From: Glycocaulis sp051859565
Lineage (GTDB): Bacteria; Pseudomonadota; Alphaproteobacteria; Caulobacterales; Maricaulaceae
DNA: 64,000 nt
Assembly: GCF_051859565.1 (NCBI RefSeq)
Contig: NZ_JBHYFK010000001.1
Coordinates: forward strand, 372,001-436,000
Reading direction: 5' to 3'
Numbering within the stretch: the stretch's first letter is position 1; every line of letters begins with the position of its first letter. The position numbers and the translations under genes were made by a program. Of this stretch, positions 19,547 through 26,800 are shown one piece after another. The notes beneath the pieces were generated by a model. The model had not been told where the DNA came from. It searched no databases and saw only the letters and a program-made list of their open reading frames with translations.

Positions 19547-19552
19547 CCCGCC

Positions 19553-20347
19553 CTACTTCCGCACCAGCGGCCAGGCGAGTTCGCGCGCGGTGCTGACAGG
19601 CTCCAGCCCTTCAATCCCGTAGTGTTCGGGATAGCGCCGCGTGATCTTGGCGGTGCCGAACAATACATCCCAGAAGAAGAGCAGATTGCCGTAATTGCCC
19701 TTGTAGTGCGTCACGCCGTCTTCCTTGTGAAGGCCGTGATGGGCGGCGTGCGTGGCGGGCGTGGAGATGGTGCGCTCGATCACCCACATGAGCGGTGAGA
19801 GCGCCTTGATCCGGTAGAGCGGCTCGTCCCAGCGCCAGGAGGAATGGGCGCCGAAAATCACACTCATTTTCACGATCAGATAGGCGATATAGACTGGGCC
19901 GAACCCCAGATGGACCAGCACCGCCGACACCCAGATTCCGGGCATGAACAGATAGTAGAAAAGATTGTTCCGGTAAGCGATGCGCACACTCATATACCCG
20001 CCCGAATGGTGCGCGCGGTGAAGGTTATAGAGCCAGGGAAAGGTGTGGCTCGCCCGGTGCCACCAGTACTGCGTCATGTCATCGCCGATCAGCAATATGG
20101 CCAGCATCATCCACCATGGCAGGAAGGCCAGCGCGCCTTCAGAACCGGGCCGCACCCACTCCACCAGTAGCGGCGCAATCGCGAAAATGGCCGGCACGGT
20201 CAGAAGGATGATGGTCAGCGTGGAAACCCCCTCGATCACCGCGTCGCGCGTCGAGACCCGGCCCTTGGGGCTGAACCGCCCCACAAGGATTTCCAGACAC
20301 GCAAAGCCGATGAAAATGGCCGGGATGACAAGCTTTTCGTCGAACAT
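19553..20347 (-). CDS. Sterol desaturase / fatty acid hydroxylase family membrane protein
   Basis: 264 residues from the ATG at 20347, which has AGGAGG ten bases upstream; the open frame continues 19 codons further but lacks such a site. It is a membrane di-iron oxygenase with histidine clusters in HRASH, HRAHH and HAAHH spread through the second half, and hydrophobic helices between. The family hydroxylates or desaturates lipid chains, sterols or carotenoids; the substrate is not determined here. It is divergent from a LysR regulator with a 96-base gap, suggesting control by it. Confidence 0.9.
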   Translation of the reverse strand: MFDEKLVIPAIFIGFACLEILVGRFSPKGRVSTRDAVIEGVSTLTIILLTVPAIFAIAPLLVEWVRPGSEGALAFLPWWMMLAILLIGDDMTQYWWHRASHTFPWLYNLHRAHHSGGYMSVRIAYRNNLFYYLFMPGIWVSAVLVHLGFGPVYIAYLIVKMSVIFGAHSSWRWDEPLYRIKALSPLMWVIERTISTPATHAAHHGLHKEDGVTHYKGNYGNLLFFWDVLFGTAKITRRYPEHYGIEGLEPVSTARELAWPLVRK

Positions 20348-20443
20348 GGATGAGGCTCCTCCTGACCCCACCATCTGTGATCCTTGCCATAACGTCCAAT
20401 ACAAATAATTGATCTATCCATAACCAAACGGCATGATTGGGCC

Positions 20444-21304
20444 ATGCTCACCTTGCGCACGGCCCGCCTCTTCATCGCTTGCGCCGACCACGGCACGCTC
20501 ACGGCGGCCGCCGGTGTGCTGAACGTCTCCCAGCCCGCGGCTACCAAGTCCCTCGCCCAGCTGGAGGCCGCGCTCGGCGGCGCGCTGTTCGAGCGCGCAG
20601 GCCGCCGCCTTTCTTTGACGGCGCTGGGCGAAGCGCTGCTGCCGCGGGCGCGGGCTCTGGTGCAGCAGGCGCGTGATCTGGAGGCAGAAGCCAGGCGCTG
20701 GCGCTCGGGCGAGGACGGCCTGATCCGGCTGGGCGCCGGTCCGGCAGTGGCGTTCAGCCTGCTGCCCGATGCGGTGAAGCGGTTTTACGCCTCTGGCAGC
20801 GCCGCGCGCCTGACCGTGCGCTCTGGCGCTGCCGGGGAGTTGATCGAGCGCCTGCGCCGGGGCGAGCTGGACATGGTGGTGGCAGACCGGGGCGATGACG
20901 AGGCCGATCCCGCCCTCGCTGCGCGCGCTCTGCCTGATCAGAGCCTTGCCGCCGCCGTGCGCCCCAGCCACCCGGCGCTTGCAGGCGCGCCGCTGGAGGA
21001 TTTCCGCATCGCGACGGCTACGCCGCCAGAGCGCCTGCGCCAGTTTCCGCTGGGCTGGAATGCAGGCGCGCCGGGCATTGTCTGCGATGATTATGGCGTG
21101 CTGGCGCGTGCCTGCGCGGTGTCGGACCATATCCTGATCGCGCCGGAGCCGGTGATGGCGCGTATCCTCACCGAGTACGCGCTTGTGCCTCTGCCCGGCC
21201 CGGTCTCCGGCCTTGTCGTGCGCCCGGCCCTGATCTGGCGCAGTGATGCGCCGGCCAGCGCCGCGCGCGAGCGCCTGTGCGCGTGTTTTGAGGGGGTGAA
21301 CTAA
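20444..21304 (+). CDS. LysR-family transcriptional regulator
   Basis: 286 residues. The N-terminal winged helix-turn-helix (about 1-60) shows LRTARLFIACADHGTLTAAA, VSQPAATKSLAQLE and the typical LFERAGRRLSLTALGEALL. The C-terminal effector-binding domain has GELDMVVADRG and VRPSHPALAG. It is divergent from the hydroxylase gene, the usual LysR arrangement, so it most likely regulates that gene and itself; the shared gap 20348-20443 is A/T-richer than its surroundings. The stop TAA overlaps the stop of the convergent small membrane gene within CTAA at 21301-21304. Confidence 0.93.
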   Translation: MLTLRTARLFIACADHGTLTAAAGVLNVSQPAATKSLAQLEAALGGALFERAGRRLSLTALGEALLPRARALVQQARDLEAEARRWRSGEDGLIRLGAGPAVAFSLLPDAVKRFYASGSAARLTVRSGAAGELIERLRRGELDMVVADRGDDEADPALAARALPDQSLAAAVRPSHPALAGAPLEDFRIATATPPERLRQFPLGWNAGAPGIVCDDYGVLARACAVSDHILIAPEPVMARILTEYALVPLPGPVSGLVVRPALIWRSDAPASAARERLCACFEGVN

Positions 21305-21525
21305 CGCAGCCGCGTCGTCTTTTTCTTCTTTTTTGCCCCTTGCGCCGTCATCACCAGCACGCCGGTAAAGCCAAGGGCAAAGAGCGTGCCGACAATGGCG
21401 CCCGCCACCCAGCTTTGCATGAGCAGGGTGAACAGGAGCGCCAGCAGCACTCCTGTCCCGATGGGTAATACCATCACCCTTAGGGGCGGCAATTTGTGCT
21501 TATTGCGTGAGGCCGGTGATGTCAC
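21301..21525 (-). CDS. Small two-helix membrane protein with lysine-rich tail
   Basis: 74 residues starting at GTG 21525, or 57 from ATG 21474; the shorter form avoids a 26-base overlap with the upstream MBL gene. There are two hydrophobic helices (VLPIGTGVLLALLFTLLM and AGAIVGTLFALGFTGVLVM), then a strongly basic tail QGAKKKKKTTRLR. Function unknown. A broken copy of its C-terminal end is present at 18969-19037. Its stop overlaps the LysR stop by four bases on the other strand. Confidence 0.6.
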   Translation of the reverse strand: MTSPASRNKHKLPPLRVMVLPIGTGVLLALLFTLLMQSWVAGAIVGTLFALGFTGVLVMTAQGAKKKKKTTRLR

Positions 21526-22396
21526 GATAGAAGGTCCATGTCATGCGCTCTGTGGTGATGAAACCCCAGTTCCACGCATCATGGAAGTCGCTTAGCGGAT
21601 TTTCTTCCTGAATGGCCGCAAGGTCATGGCCCTCCTCCACCAGCGCGGCAACGCGCGCGCGGCCCTCGATCAGCATGTCACGGCTGGCGATCAGGTCATC
21701 GCGGGATGAAAGCGGGCCGTGGCCTGCGATGAAGCGCGTCTCCTCATCGCTAAAGCCGATAATCTCGTCCAGCGCCGCGATATAGCCCTCTACCGAGCCA
21801 CCGGCATCCAGATCGATGAAGGGGTAGAGGCCCGAAAACAGAAGATCGCCCATATGGATGATATTGGCGTTAGCGATATTGACGATGATGTCGCCATCGG
21901 TGTGCGCATTGGCAAAGTGCAAGACCTCGCCCGTCACGCCAAAGCGGGTCAGCATCATGGCTTCACTGACGAAAATGTCCGGCAGGAAATCATCATCCAG
22001 CGCTTCGGGCGTGCGGCCCGTCAGCTGGCTGGTGACCGGGTTGGCGAGGCGCTCGGCGACATTGCGGTGGGCGAGAATGCCGGCTCCCAGAGCGGCGAAA
22101 TGCGCATTGCCCAGCACGTGATCGCCGTGGAAATGGGTGTTGATGACCAGCGTCGGCGCACGGCCGCCGCTGGCTTCGCGTACCGCGCTTTCAAGATCAT
22201 CGAGGAAAGGCGGCATCTGGGTATCGATCATGATCAGGTGATCGCCCGCATCGATAAGCCCCACATTGCCCGCCCGGTCATTGGCGATCATGTAGATGCC
22301 GTCTCCAAGATCGGTGGTCTCAAAACCGTTTTCCTGCGCGCAGGCCCCGGCGGCCAGGGCAAGGCTTGCAGCTATGGTGGTGAGGGTTCGCAGCAT
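21500..22396 (-). CDS. Exported metallo-beta-lactamase-fold hydrolase
   Basis: 298 residues from the ATG at 22396, which has GGGAGA upstream; the long open frame before it is not family-like. A signal peptide (TIAASLALAAGACAQ) is visible. The metal-binding motif is NTHFHGDH, followed by the histidine in FANAHTDGD, the aspartate region IIHMGDLLF and the last histidine in FIAGHGPLSSRDDL. This matches periplasmic MBL-fold enzymes of the class related to B3-like or quinoprotein-relay hydrolases. The substrate is unknown. It is divergent from an SH3-domain gene. Confidence 0.88.
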   Translation of the reverse strand: MLRTLTTIAASLALAAGACAQENGFETTDLGDGIYMIANDRAGNVGLIDAGDHLIMIDTQMPPFLDDLESAVREASGGRAPTLVINTHFHGDHVLGNAHFAALGAGILAHRNVAERLANPVTSQLTGRTPEALDDDFLPDIFVSEAMMLTRFGVTGEVLHFANAHTDGDIIVNIANANIIHMGDLLFSGLYPFIDLDAGGSVEGYIAALDEIIGFSDEETRFIAGHGPLSSRDDLIASRDMLIEGRARVAALVEEGHDLAAIQEENPLSDFHDAWNWGFITTERMTWTFYRDITGLTQ

Positions 22397-22497
22397 GGGT
22401 GTCTCCCTAGGATTTTCCGTAGCATACATGGTTCGGCGCAACCGGGCGCCAAGCTTAACCTCGAATTCACCACAGCGCGCCAGTTTCGGCTGCTGTG

Positions 22498-23091
22498 ATG
22501 ATCCGCTTCGCCCTCGCCCCTGTTCTGGTTGCTGTGACCGCCGCGCTGTCGGCGGCTGCGCCCGCTTGGGCGCAGGCCTGCGACACACCGTCGGGCCAGC
22601 CCGTGCCGCGCTTTGTCACGCTGAAATTCTCCGAGGTGCGCGGACGTATCGGCCCGTCGACCAGTCATCCGGTGCGCTGGGAATATCGCCGTCAGGGCCT
22701 TCCCGTAGAGATCGTCGCCGAAACTTCCGACTGGCGGCGTGTGCGCGACCCGCAGGGCGAGGAAAGCTGGATGCACCGGCGCACGCTGTCGGGCCGCCGC
22801 GCGGTGCATGTGATCGAGGAAACCGGGCTGCACACCCGCCCCGATGTCGAATCGCCGGAGACAGCACGCGCCGAACCCGGCGCGATCCTGTGGCTGGAGC
22901 GTTGCCGCTCCGGTTGGTGCCGCCTGGAATCCGATGGAATACGCGGCTGGGTCATAGCCGCTCATCTATGGGGCACCTATGCTTACGAGCAGGCGGCCGC
23001 GCCGGACCCTGAGTCTGCTGCCGGGCCGCCCTGTCATGGCGCGCGGTCCGTGGCGCAGGAAGCCGCTGTGCAGGGCGCGGCAGGCCTGTAG
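22498..23091 (+). CDS. Exported bacterial SH3-domain protein
   Basis: 197 residues from the ATG at 22498 (MIRFALAPVLVAV); a GTG three bases earlier is also possible. A signal peptide ends near AAAPAWAQA. Two SH3-like repeats follow. The first has GRIGPSTSHPVRWEYRRQGL, EIVAETSDWRRVRDPQG and SWMHRRTLSG; the second has TRPDVESPETARAEPG and a WCRLESDGIRGWV block. These are the SH3_4 type common in alphaproteobacterial cell-envelope proteins and probably bind wall or envelope components. The C-terminal tail is low-complexity. It reads toward fabA, 161 bases away. Confidence 0.85.
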   Translation: MIRFALAPVLVAVTAALSAAAPAWAQACDTPSGQPVPRFVTLKFSEVRGRIGPSTSHPVRWEYRRQGLPVEIVAETSDWRRVRDPQGEESWMHRRTLSGRRAVHVIEETGLHTRPDVESPETARAEPGAILWLERCRSGWCRLESDGIRGWVIAAHLWGTYAYEQAAAPDPESAAGPPCHGARSVAQEAAVQGAAGL

Positions 23092-23252
23092 GCACGGCAC
23101 GGCTGCATCGGGGGGAGACACGGGCGCTTTGCCCGGTCTAGATTGCCTGCCAATCAGCAAGCGCCGGTTCGGTGTGAACCGCCTTGAAAATCCCTTCGCC
23201 GTTCTGGCGCCAAGGCGCGCCGTTCAGAATGGCTCATCAGGCAGAGACACAC

Positions 23253-23789
23253 ATGTCCCAATACCCTTCCAGCTTTAATTATGACGGTCTGATCGAGTGC
23301 GGAAAAGGCCAGCTTTTCGGCCCCGGCAACGCCCAGCTTCCCTTGCCGCCCATGCTGATGGCAGACCGTATCACCCACATCTCCGGTGAGGGCGGCAAGT
23401 TCGGCAAGGGCCAGGTCGTTGCAGAGCTGGATATCAATCCCGATCTCTGGTTTTTCGCCTGCCATTTCGAGGGCGATCCTGTGATGCCGGGCTGCCTTGG
23501 CCTTGATGCGATGTGGCAGCTGGTCGGCTTCTTCCTTGGCTGGTCAGGCGCGCCGGGCAAGGGCCGTGCGCTGGGTGTCGGCGAGGTGAAGTTCACCGGC
23601 CAGGTGACGCCGGACGTCAAGAATGTGCGTTACGTGATTGATCTCAAGCGCGTCATCATGCGCAAGCTTGTGCTCGGGCTTGCCGATGGCCATGTCGAGG
23701 CGGACGGGAAGGTGATCTACACCGCCTCCGATCTGCGCGTGGGCCTGTTCAAGCCCGAGGACATGAACCAGTCAGGAGCGTCTGCATGA
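23253..23789 (+). CDS. fabA: 3-hydroxydecanoyl-ACP dehydratase/isomerase
   Basis: Introduces the cis double bond in anaerobic-type unsaturated fatty acid synthesis. 178 residues from the ATG at 23253 (MSQYPSSFNYDGL); in-frame ATGs at 23229 and 23184 add atypical sequence. Hot-dog-fold landmarks are LFGPGNAQLPLPPMLMADRI, WFFACHFEGDPVMPG with the catalytic histidine, and LGLDAMWQLVGFFLGW with the catalytic aspartate. The stop overlaps the fabB start (ATGA), so the two are coupled. No Irr-type regulator gene and no fabI are present in this cluster. Confidence 0.97.
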   Translation: MSQYPSSFNYDGLIECGKGQLFGPGNAQLPLPPMLMADRITHISGEGGKFGKGQVVAELDINPDLWFFACHFEGDPVMPGCLGLDAMWQLVGFFLGWSGAPGKGRALGVGEVKFTGQVTPDVKNVRYVIDLKRVIMRKLVLGLADGHVEADGKVIYTASDLRVGLFKPEDMNQSGASA

Positions 23790-24997
23790 GACGGGTTGTC
23801 GTAACCGGAATCGGCATTGTTTCGTCCATCGGGGAAGACAAGGAAAAGGTCGCAGCGGCGCTGAAAGCCGGCAAGTCCGGCGTGATTGCCGCGCCCGAAT
23901 ACACCGAGCTGAACTTCAAGTGCCAGGTCCATGCCCGCCCGCCGGTAAAGGCGGCCGACCATGTCGACAAGCGCGCCATGCGCTTCATGGGTGAAGGCGC
24001 GGGCTGGGCCTATATGTCGATGGAGCAGGCCATCGCCGATGCCGGCCTTGAGCCGGGCGATGTCTCCAATCCGCGCACCGGCCTCATCGTCGGCACGGGT
24101 GGCCCCTCGACAGAAGCCATCGTGACCGCCGCCGATATTACCCGCGAGAAGGGTCCGCGCCGCATCGGCCCGTTCGCGGTGCCCAAGGCCATGGCCTCCA
24201 CCGGCTCGGCAACGCTCGCCACCCCCTTCCAGATCAAGGGGCTGAATTATTCGATCAGCTCGGCCTGCACGACCTCGCTGCATTGCATTGGCGCGGCGGC
24301 TGAACAGATCCAGTGGGGCAAGCAGGATGTGATGTTCGCCGGTGGCGGCGAGGAGCTGCACTGGTCGCTCTCCAACCTGTTTGACGCCATGGGCGCGATG
24401 AGCTCGGCCTATAATGACACGCCGGAGCGCGCGAGCCGCGCCTTTGACAAGGACCGCGACGGCTTCGTCATCGCGGGCGGGGCGGGCATTCTGGTGCTGG
24501 AAGAGTATGAGCGGGCGAAAGCACGCGGCGCGAAAATCTATGCCGAGATCGTCGGCTATGGCGCCACCTCTGACGGCCATGACATGGTCCAGCCCTCCGG
24601 CGAGGGCGCGGTGCGCTGCATGCAGAACGCCATTGCCGAGGCTGGCGGGCGCAAGATCGACTACATCAACCCGCACGCTACCTCCACGCCGGTGGGCGAT
24701 ATCAAGGAGATGGGCGCGCTGCGCGATCTGTTTGGGAAAAATGTCCCGGCACTCTCGGCCACCAAATCGATGACGGGCCACTCTCTGGGCGCAGCCGGTG
24801 TGCAGGAGGCGATCTACTGCCTCCTGATGATGCGCGACGGCTTCATCGCCCCGTCCATCAATATCGACAATCTCGATCCTGAATTTGACGGCCTGCCCAT
24901 CGTGCGTGAGACGACAAAGGCCGAGATCACCACCGCGCTGTCGAACTCGTTCGGCTTTGGCGGCACCAATGGCACGGTGATCTTCTCGAAGGTGTAG
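23786..24997 (+). CDS. fabB: Beta-ketoacyl-ACP synthase I
   Basis: Elongates the cis-3-enoyl intermediate made by FabA. 403 residues, the normal KAS I length. Thiolase-fold landmarks are VVVTGIGIVSSIG at the start, the nucleophile cysteine in SSACTTSLHCIG, the first histidine in NPHATSTPVGD, and the second in KSMTGHSLGAAGVQE. The C-terminal glycine loop is NSFGFGGTNGTV. It is the second gene of the fabAB operon, and a long intergenic region with repeats follows. Confidence 0.97.
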   Translation: MRRVVVTGIGIVSSIGEDKEKVAAALKAGKSGVIAAPEYTELNFKCQVHARPPVKAADHVDKRAMRFMGEGAGWAYMSMEQAIADAGLEPGDVSNPRTGLIVGTGGPSTEAIVTAADITREKGPRRIGPFAVPKAMASTGSATLATPFQIKGLNYSISSACTTSLHCIGAAAEQIQWGKQDVMFAGGGEELHWSLSNLFDAMGAMSSAYNDTPERASRAFDKDRDGFVIAGGAGILVLEEYERAKARGAKIYAEIVGYGATSDGHDMVQPSGEGAVRCMQNAIAEAGGRKIDYINPHATSTPVGDIKEMGALRDLFGKNVPALSATKSMTGHSLGAAGVQEAIYCLLMMRDGFIAPSINIDNLDPEFDGLPIVRETTKAEITTALSNSFGFGGTNGTVIFSKV

Positions 24998-25315
24998 GGG
25001 ATTTTTATAGTTCCGCAGCCCATCCCCCGCCTTCGCGGGGGCAGGCCGGGCTTCGCTCCTCGCTAAAGCTGCGGGCGCAAAGGCCAGTCCCCGACTTGAT
25101 CGGGGATCGCGCTTGCGGCGCTGCGCGCCGGGCAGTCCACCTCATTTCGTCATTCCAGAAAGCGCGTCAGCGCTTATCTGGAACCCAGTGCTTCTGGAAA
25201 AACTGGGTTCCGGGTCTCGCCTGCGGCTCGCCCGGAATGACGAGGTGTGTGGGTTGCGACCCAGCAAAATCCCACTTTTCCACCGTCATGCTCATCACAT
25301 TTTCACGTCCGGCGC
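24998..25315. repeat. Intergenic region with palindromic repeat elements
   Basis: This non-coding stretch between fabB and nrdB contains several hairpin-forming segments. CCCCGCCTTCGCGGGGGC lies near 25024, and CCCCGACTTGATCGGGGA near 25088. A larger inverted unit at about 25147-25243 begins TCGTCATTCCAG and ends CCGGAATGACGA, with internal GGAACCCAG/CTGGGTTCC arms. The ends resemble dispersed palindromic repeats common in proteobacterial intergenic DNA. No gene is apparent on either strand. It may also end fabAB transcription. Confidence 0.7.
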
Positions 25316-25362
25316 ACACTAGGGGTGGACGTTAGCGTTCGCTTAACCACAATATCTAGATG
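25316..25362 (+). promoter_or_regulatory. Probable paired NrdR boxes upstream of nrdB
   Basis: The site CCACAATATCTAGATG (25347-25362) matches the known NrdR-box pattern ACAC(A/T)ATATATAGTGT at about 12 of 16 positions. A weaker partner, ACACTAGGGGTGGACG, lies at 25316-25331, exactly 31 bases upstream; NrdR boxes usually occur in pairs about 31-32 or 15-16 bases apart. NrdR represses ribonucleotide reductase genes when dATP is abundant. The spacing is seen directly; binding is inferred. Confidence 0.55.
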
Positions 25363-25480
25363 TTGAGGGTGAGGCGCGATGTGATTCACGCAAGAGGCGC
25401 GGCAAACACGCGCCTTGCCGGAATCGGCCGCGCGCCCAACCATAGTCTCAACGCGCCAGACAGAAGGATTTGCATTCGCC

Positions 25481-26539
25481 ATGAGCACCGGCCTGATTGT
25501 TTCCAGCGACCGCCCCGGCCTGTTGACGCCCAGCTTTGCCTACAAGCCCTTCCGCTATCCGTGGGCCTATGAGTACTGGAAGCGCCAGCAGCAGGTTCAC
25601 TGGCTGCCCGAAGAGGTGCCGCTGGGCGAGGACTGCAAGGACTGGGCGACCAAGCTCACCGATGGCGAGCGCAATCTGCTGACCCAGATTTTCCGCTTCT
25701 TCACGCAGTCTGACGTGGAGGTGGGCGCGAACTACATGGAAAACTACATGCCGCTCTTCAAGCCGGTTGAAGTGCGCATGATGCTGGCCTCCTTCTCCAA
25801 CATGGAGACGGTCCACATCGCGGCCTATGCGCTGCTGCTGGAAACCATCGGCATGCCCGACACCGAATTCTCCGCCTTCATGGAGTATCAGGAGATGTCG
25901 GCCAAGCACGATTATCTCGGCAAGTTCGGTGTGGAGACCGACCGCGACATCCTCACCTCCATGGCGGTGTTTGGCGGTTTCACCGAAGGGCTGCAGCTCT
26001 TTGCCAGCTTTGCCATGCTGATGAACTTCCCGCGCTTCAACAAGATGAAGGGGATGGGCCAGATCGTGTCCTGGTCGGTGCGCGACGAGTCGCTGCACTG
26101 CGAGGGAATGATGAAAATGTTCCACACCTTCGCCGAGGAGACGGGCGCCTATACGCAGGCCGTCAAGGACGACATCATCGATTGCTGCAAGACGGTGATC
26201 GGCCTGGAAGACAAGTTCATCGAGCTGGCGTTTGAAGCCGGTGAGGTGGAAGGCATGACGCCGGACGATATCAAGAAATACATCCGCTACATCGCCGACT
26301 GGCGCCTGCAGCAGCTCAAGCTCCCGCCGGTCTATGGCGCGAAAGAGCACCCGCTGCCCTGGCTGACCGAGATCCTCAACGGGGTGGAGCACGCCAACTT
26401 CTTCGAGGCGCGCGCCACTGAATACTCCAAGGGCGCCACCAAGGGCGACTGGCACGGCGATGAGGGCGTGTGGTCGAACTTCGACCAATGGGTCTCGAAA
26501 AAGCGCACCCTGCCGACACAGGCCGAACTGGCGGAGTAG
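25481..26539 (+). CDS. nrdB: Ribonucleoside-diphosphate reductase beta subunit
   Basis: Radical-generating small subunit of class I ribonucleotide reductase, which makes deoxynucleotides with NrdA. 352 residues from the ATG at 25481. It carries the di-iron ligands and radical tyrosine in ETVHIAAY (Glu, His, then Tyr four residues after His, as in canonical enzymes), further ligands in the EGLQLFASF helix and in SVRDESLHCEGM. The C-terminal region has GVEHANFFEARATEYSKGA. No nrdA is adjacent, so the large subunit must be elsewhere. A terminator and repeats follow. Confidence 0.96.
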   Translation: MSTGLIVSSDRPGLLTPSFAYKPFRYPWAYEYWKRQQQVHWLPEEVPLGEDCKDWATKLTDGERNLLTQIFRFFTQSDVEVGANYMENYMPLFKPVEVRMMLASFSNMETVHIAAYALLLETIGMPDTEFSAFMEYQEMSAKHDYLGKFGVETDRDILTSMAVFGGFTEGLQLFASFAMLMNFPRFNKMKGMGQIVSWSVRDESLHCEGMMKMFHTFAEETGAYTQAVKDDIIDCCKTVIGLEDKFIELAFEAGEVEGMTPDDIKKYIRYIADWRLQQLKLPPVYGAKEHPLPWLTEILNGVEHANFFEARATEYSKGATKGDWHGDEGVWSNFDQWVSKKRTLPTQAELAE

Positions 26540-26567
26540 GGGCTAAGGCCCATCAGAGACTGAGAAA

Positions 26568-26592
26568 AGGGCGGGGCAACACGCCCTTTTTT
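26568..26592 (+). terminator. Rho-independent terminator of nrdB
   Basis: Inverted arms AGGGCG (26568-26573) and CGCCCT (26582-26587) enclose a short loop, followed by a run of T residues. It lies about 30 bases after the nrdB stop. Confidence 0.75.
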
Positions 26593-26616
26593 CGCCAAGT
26601 GCCACCAACCTCACCT

Positions 26617-26726
26617 TCGTCGTTCCCGCGCAGGCGGGAACCCAGAGCTATAGTCACCATCAGAGCTCTACAATCTCTGGACCCCCACCTTCGTGGCGTT
26701 GACGAACCCATCGGGGATGACGAGAG
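26617..26726. repeat. Intergenic palindromic repeat element
   Basis: Begins TCGTCGTTCCCGC, continues with GCAGGCGGGAACCCAGAG, and ends GGGATGACGAGA, so the outer ends are roughly inverted and an internal CCCGCGCAGGCGGG hairpin is present. It resembles the element between fabB and nrdB. No coding potential is seen. Confidence 0.55.
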
Positions 26727-26800
26727 AATCTCTCCCCCTCCCTCCCGCACAGTGCTAAACCTTCCGTATCGGGATCAAGCGGAAGGGTGAGCGGCGCGTG

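Noticed and set aside
21719..22498. Plus-strand frame opposite the MBL-fold gene
   Set aside because: It has no recognisable domain, while the minus-strand gene has HFHGDH and a signal peptide.
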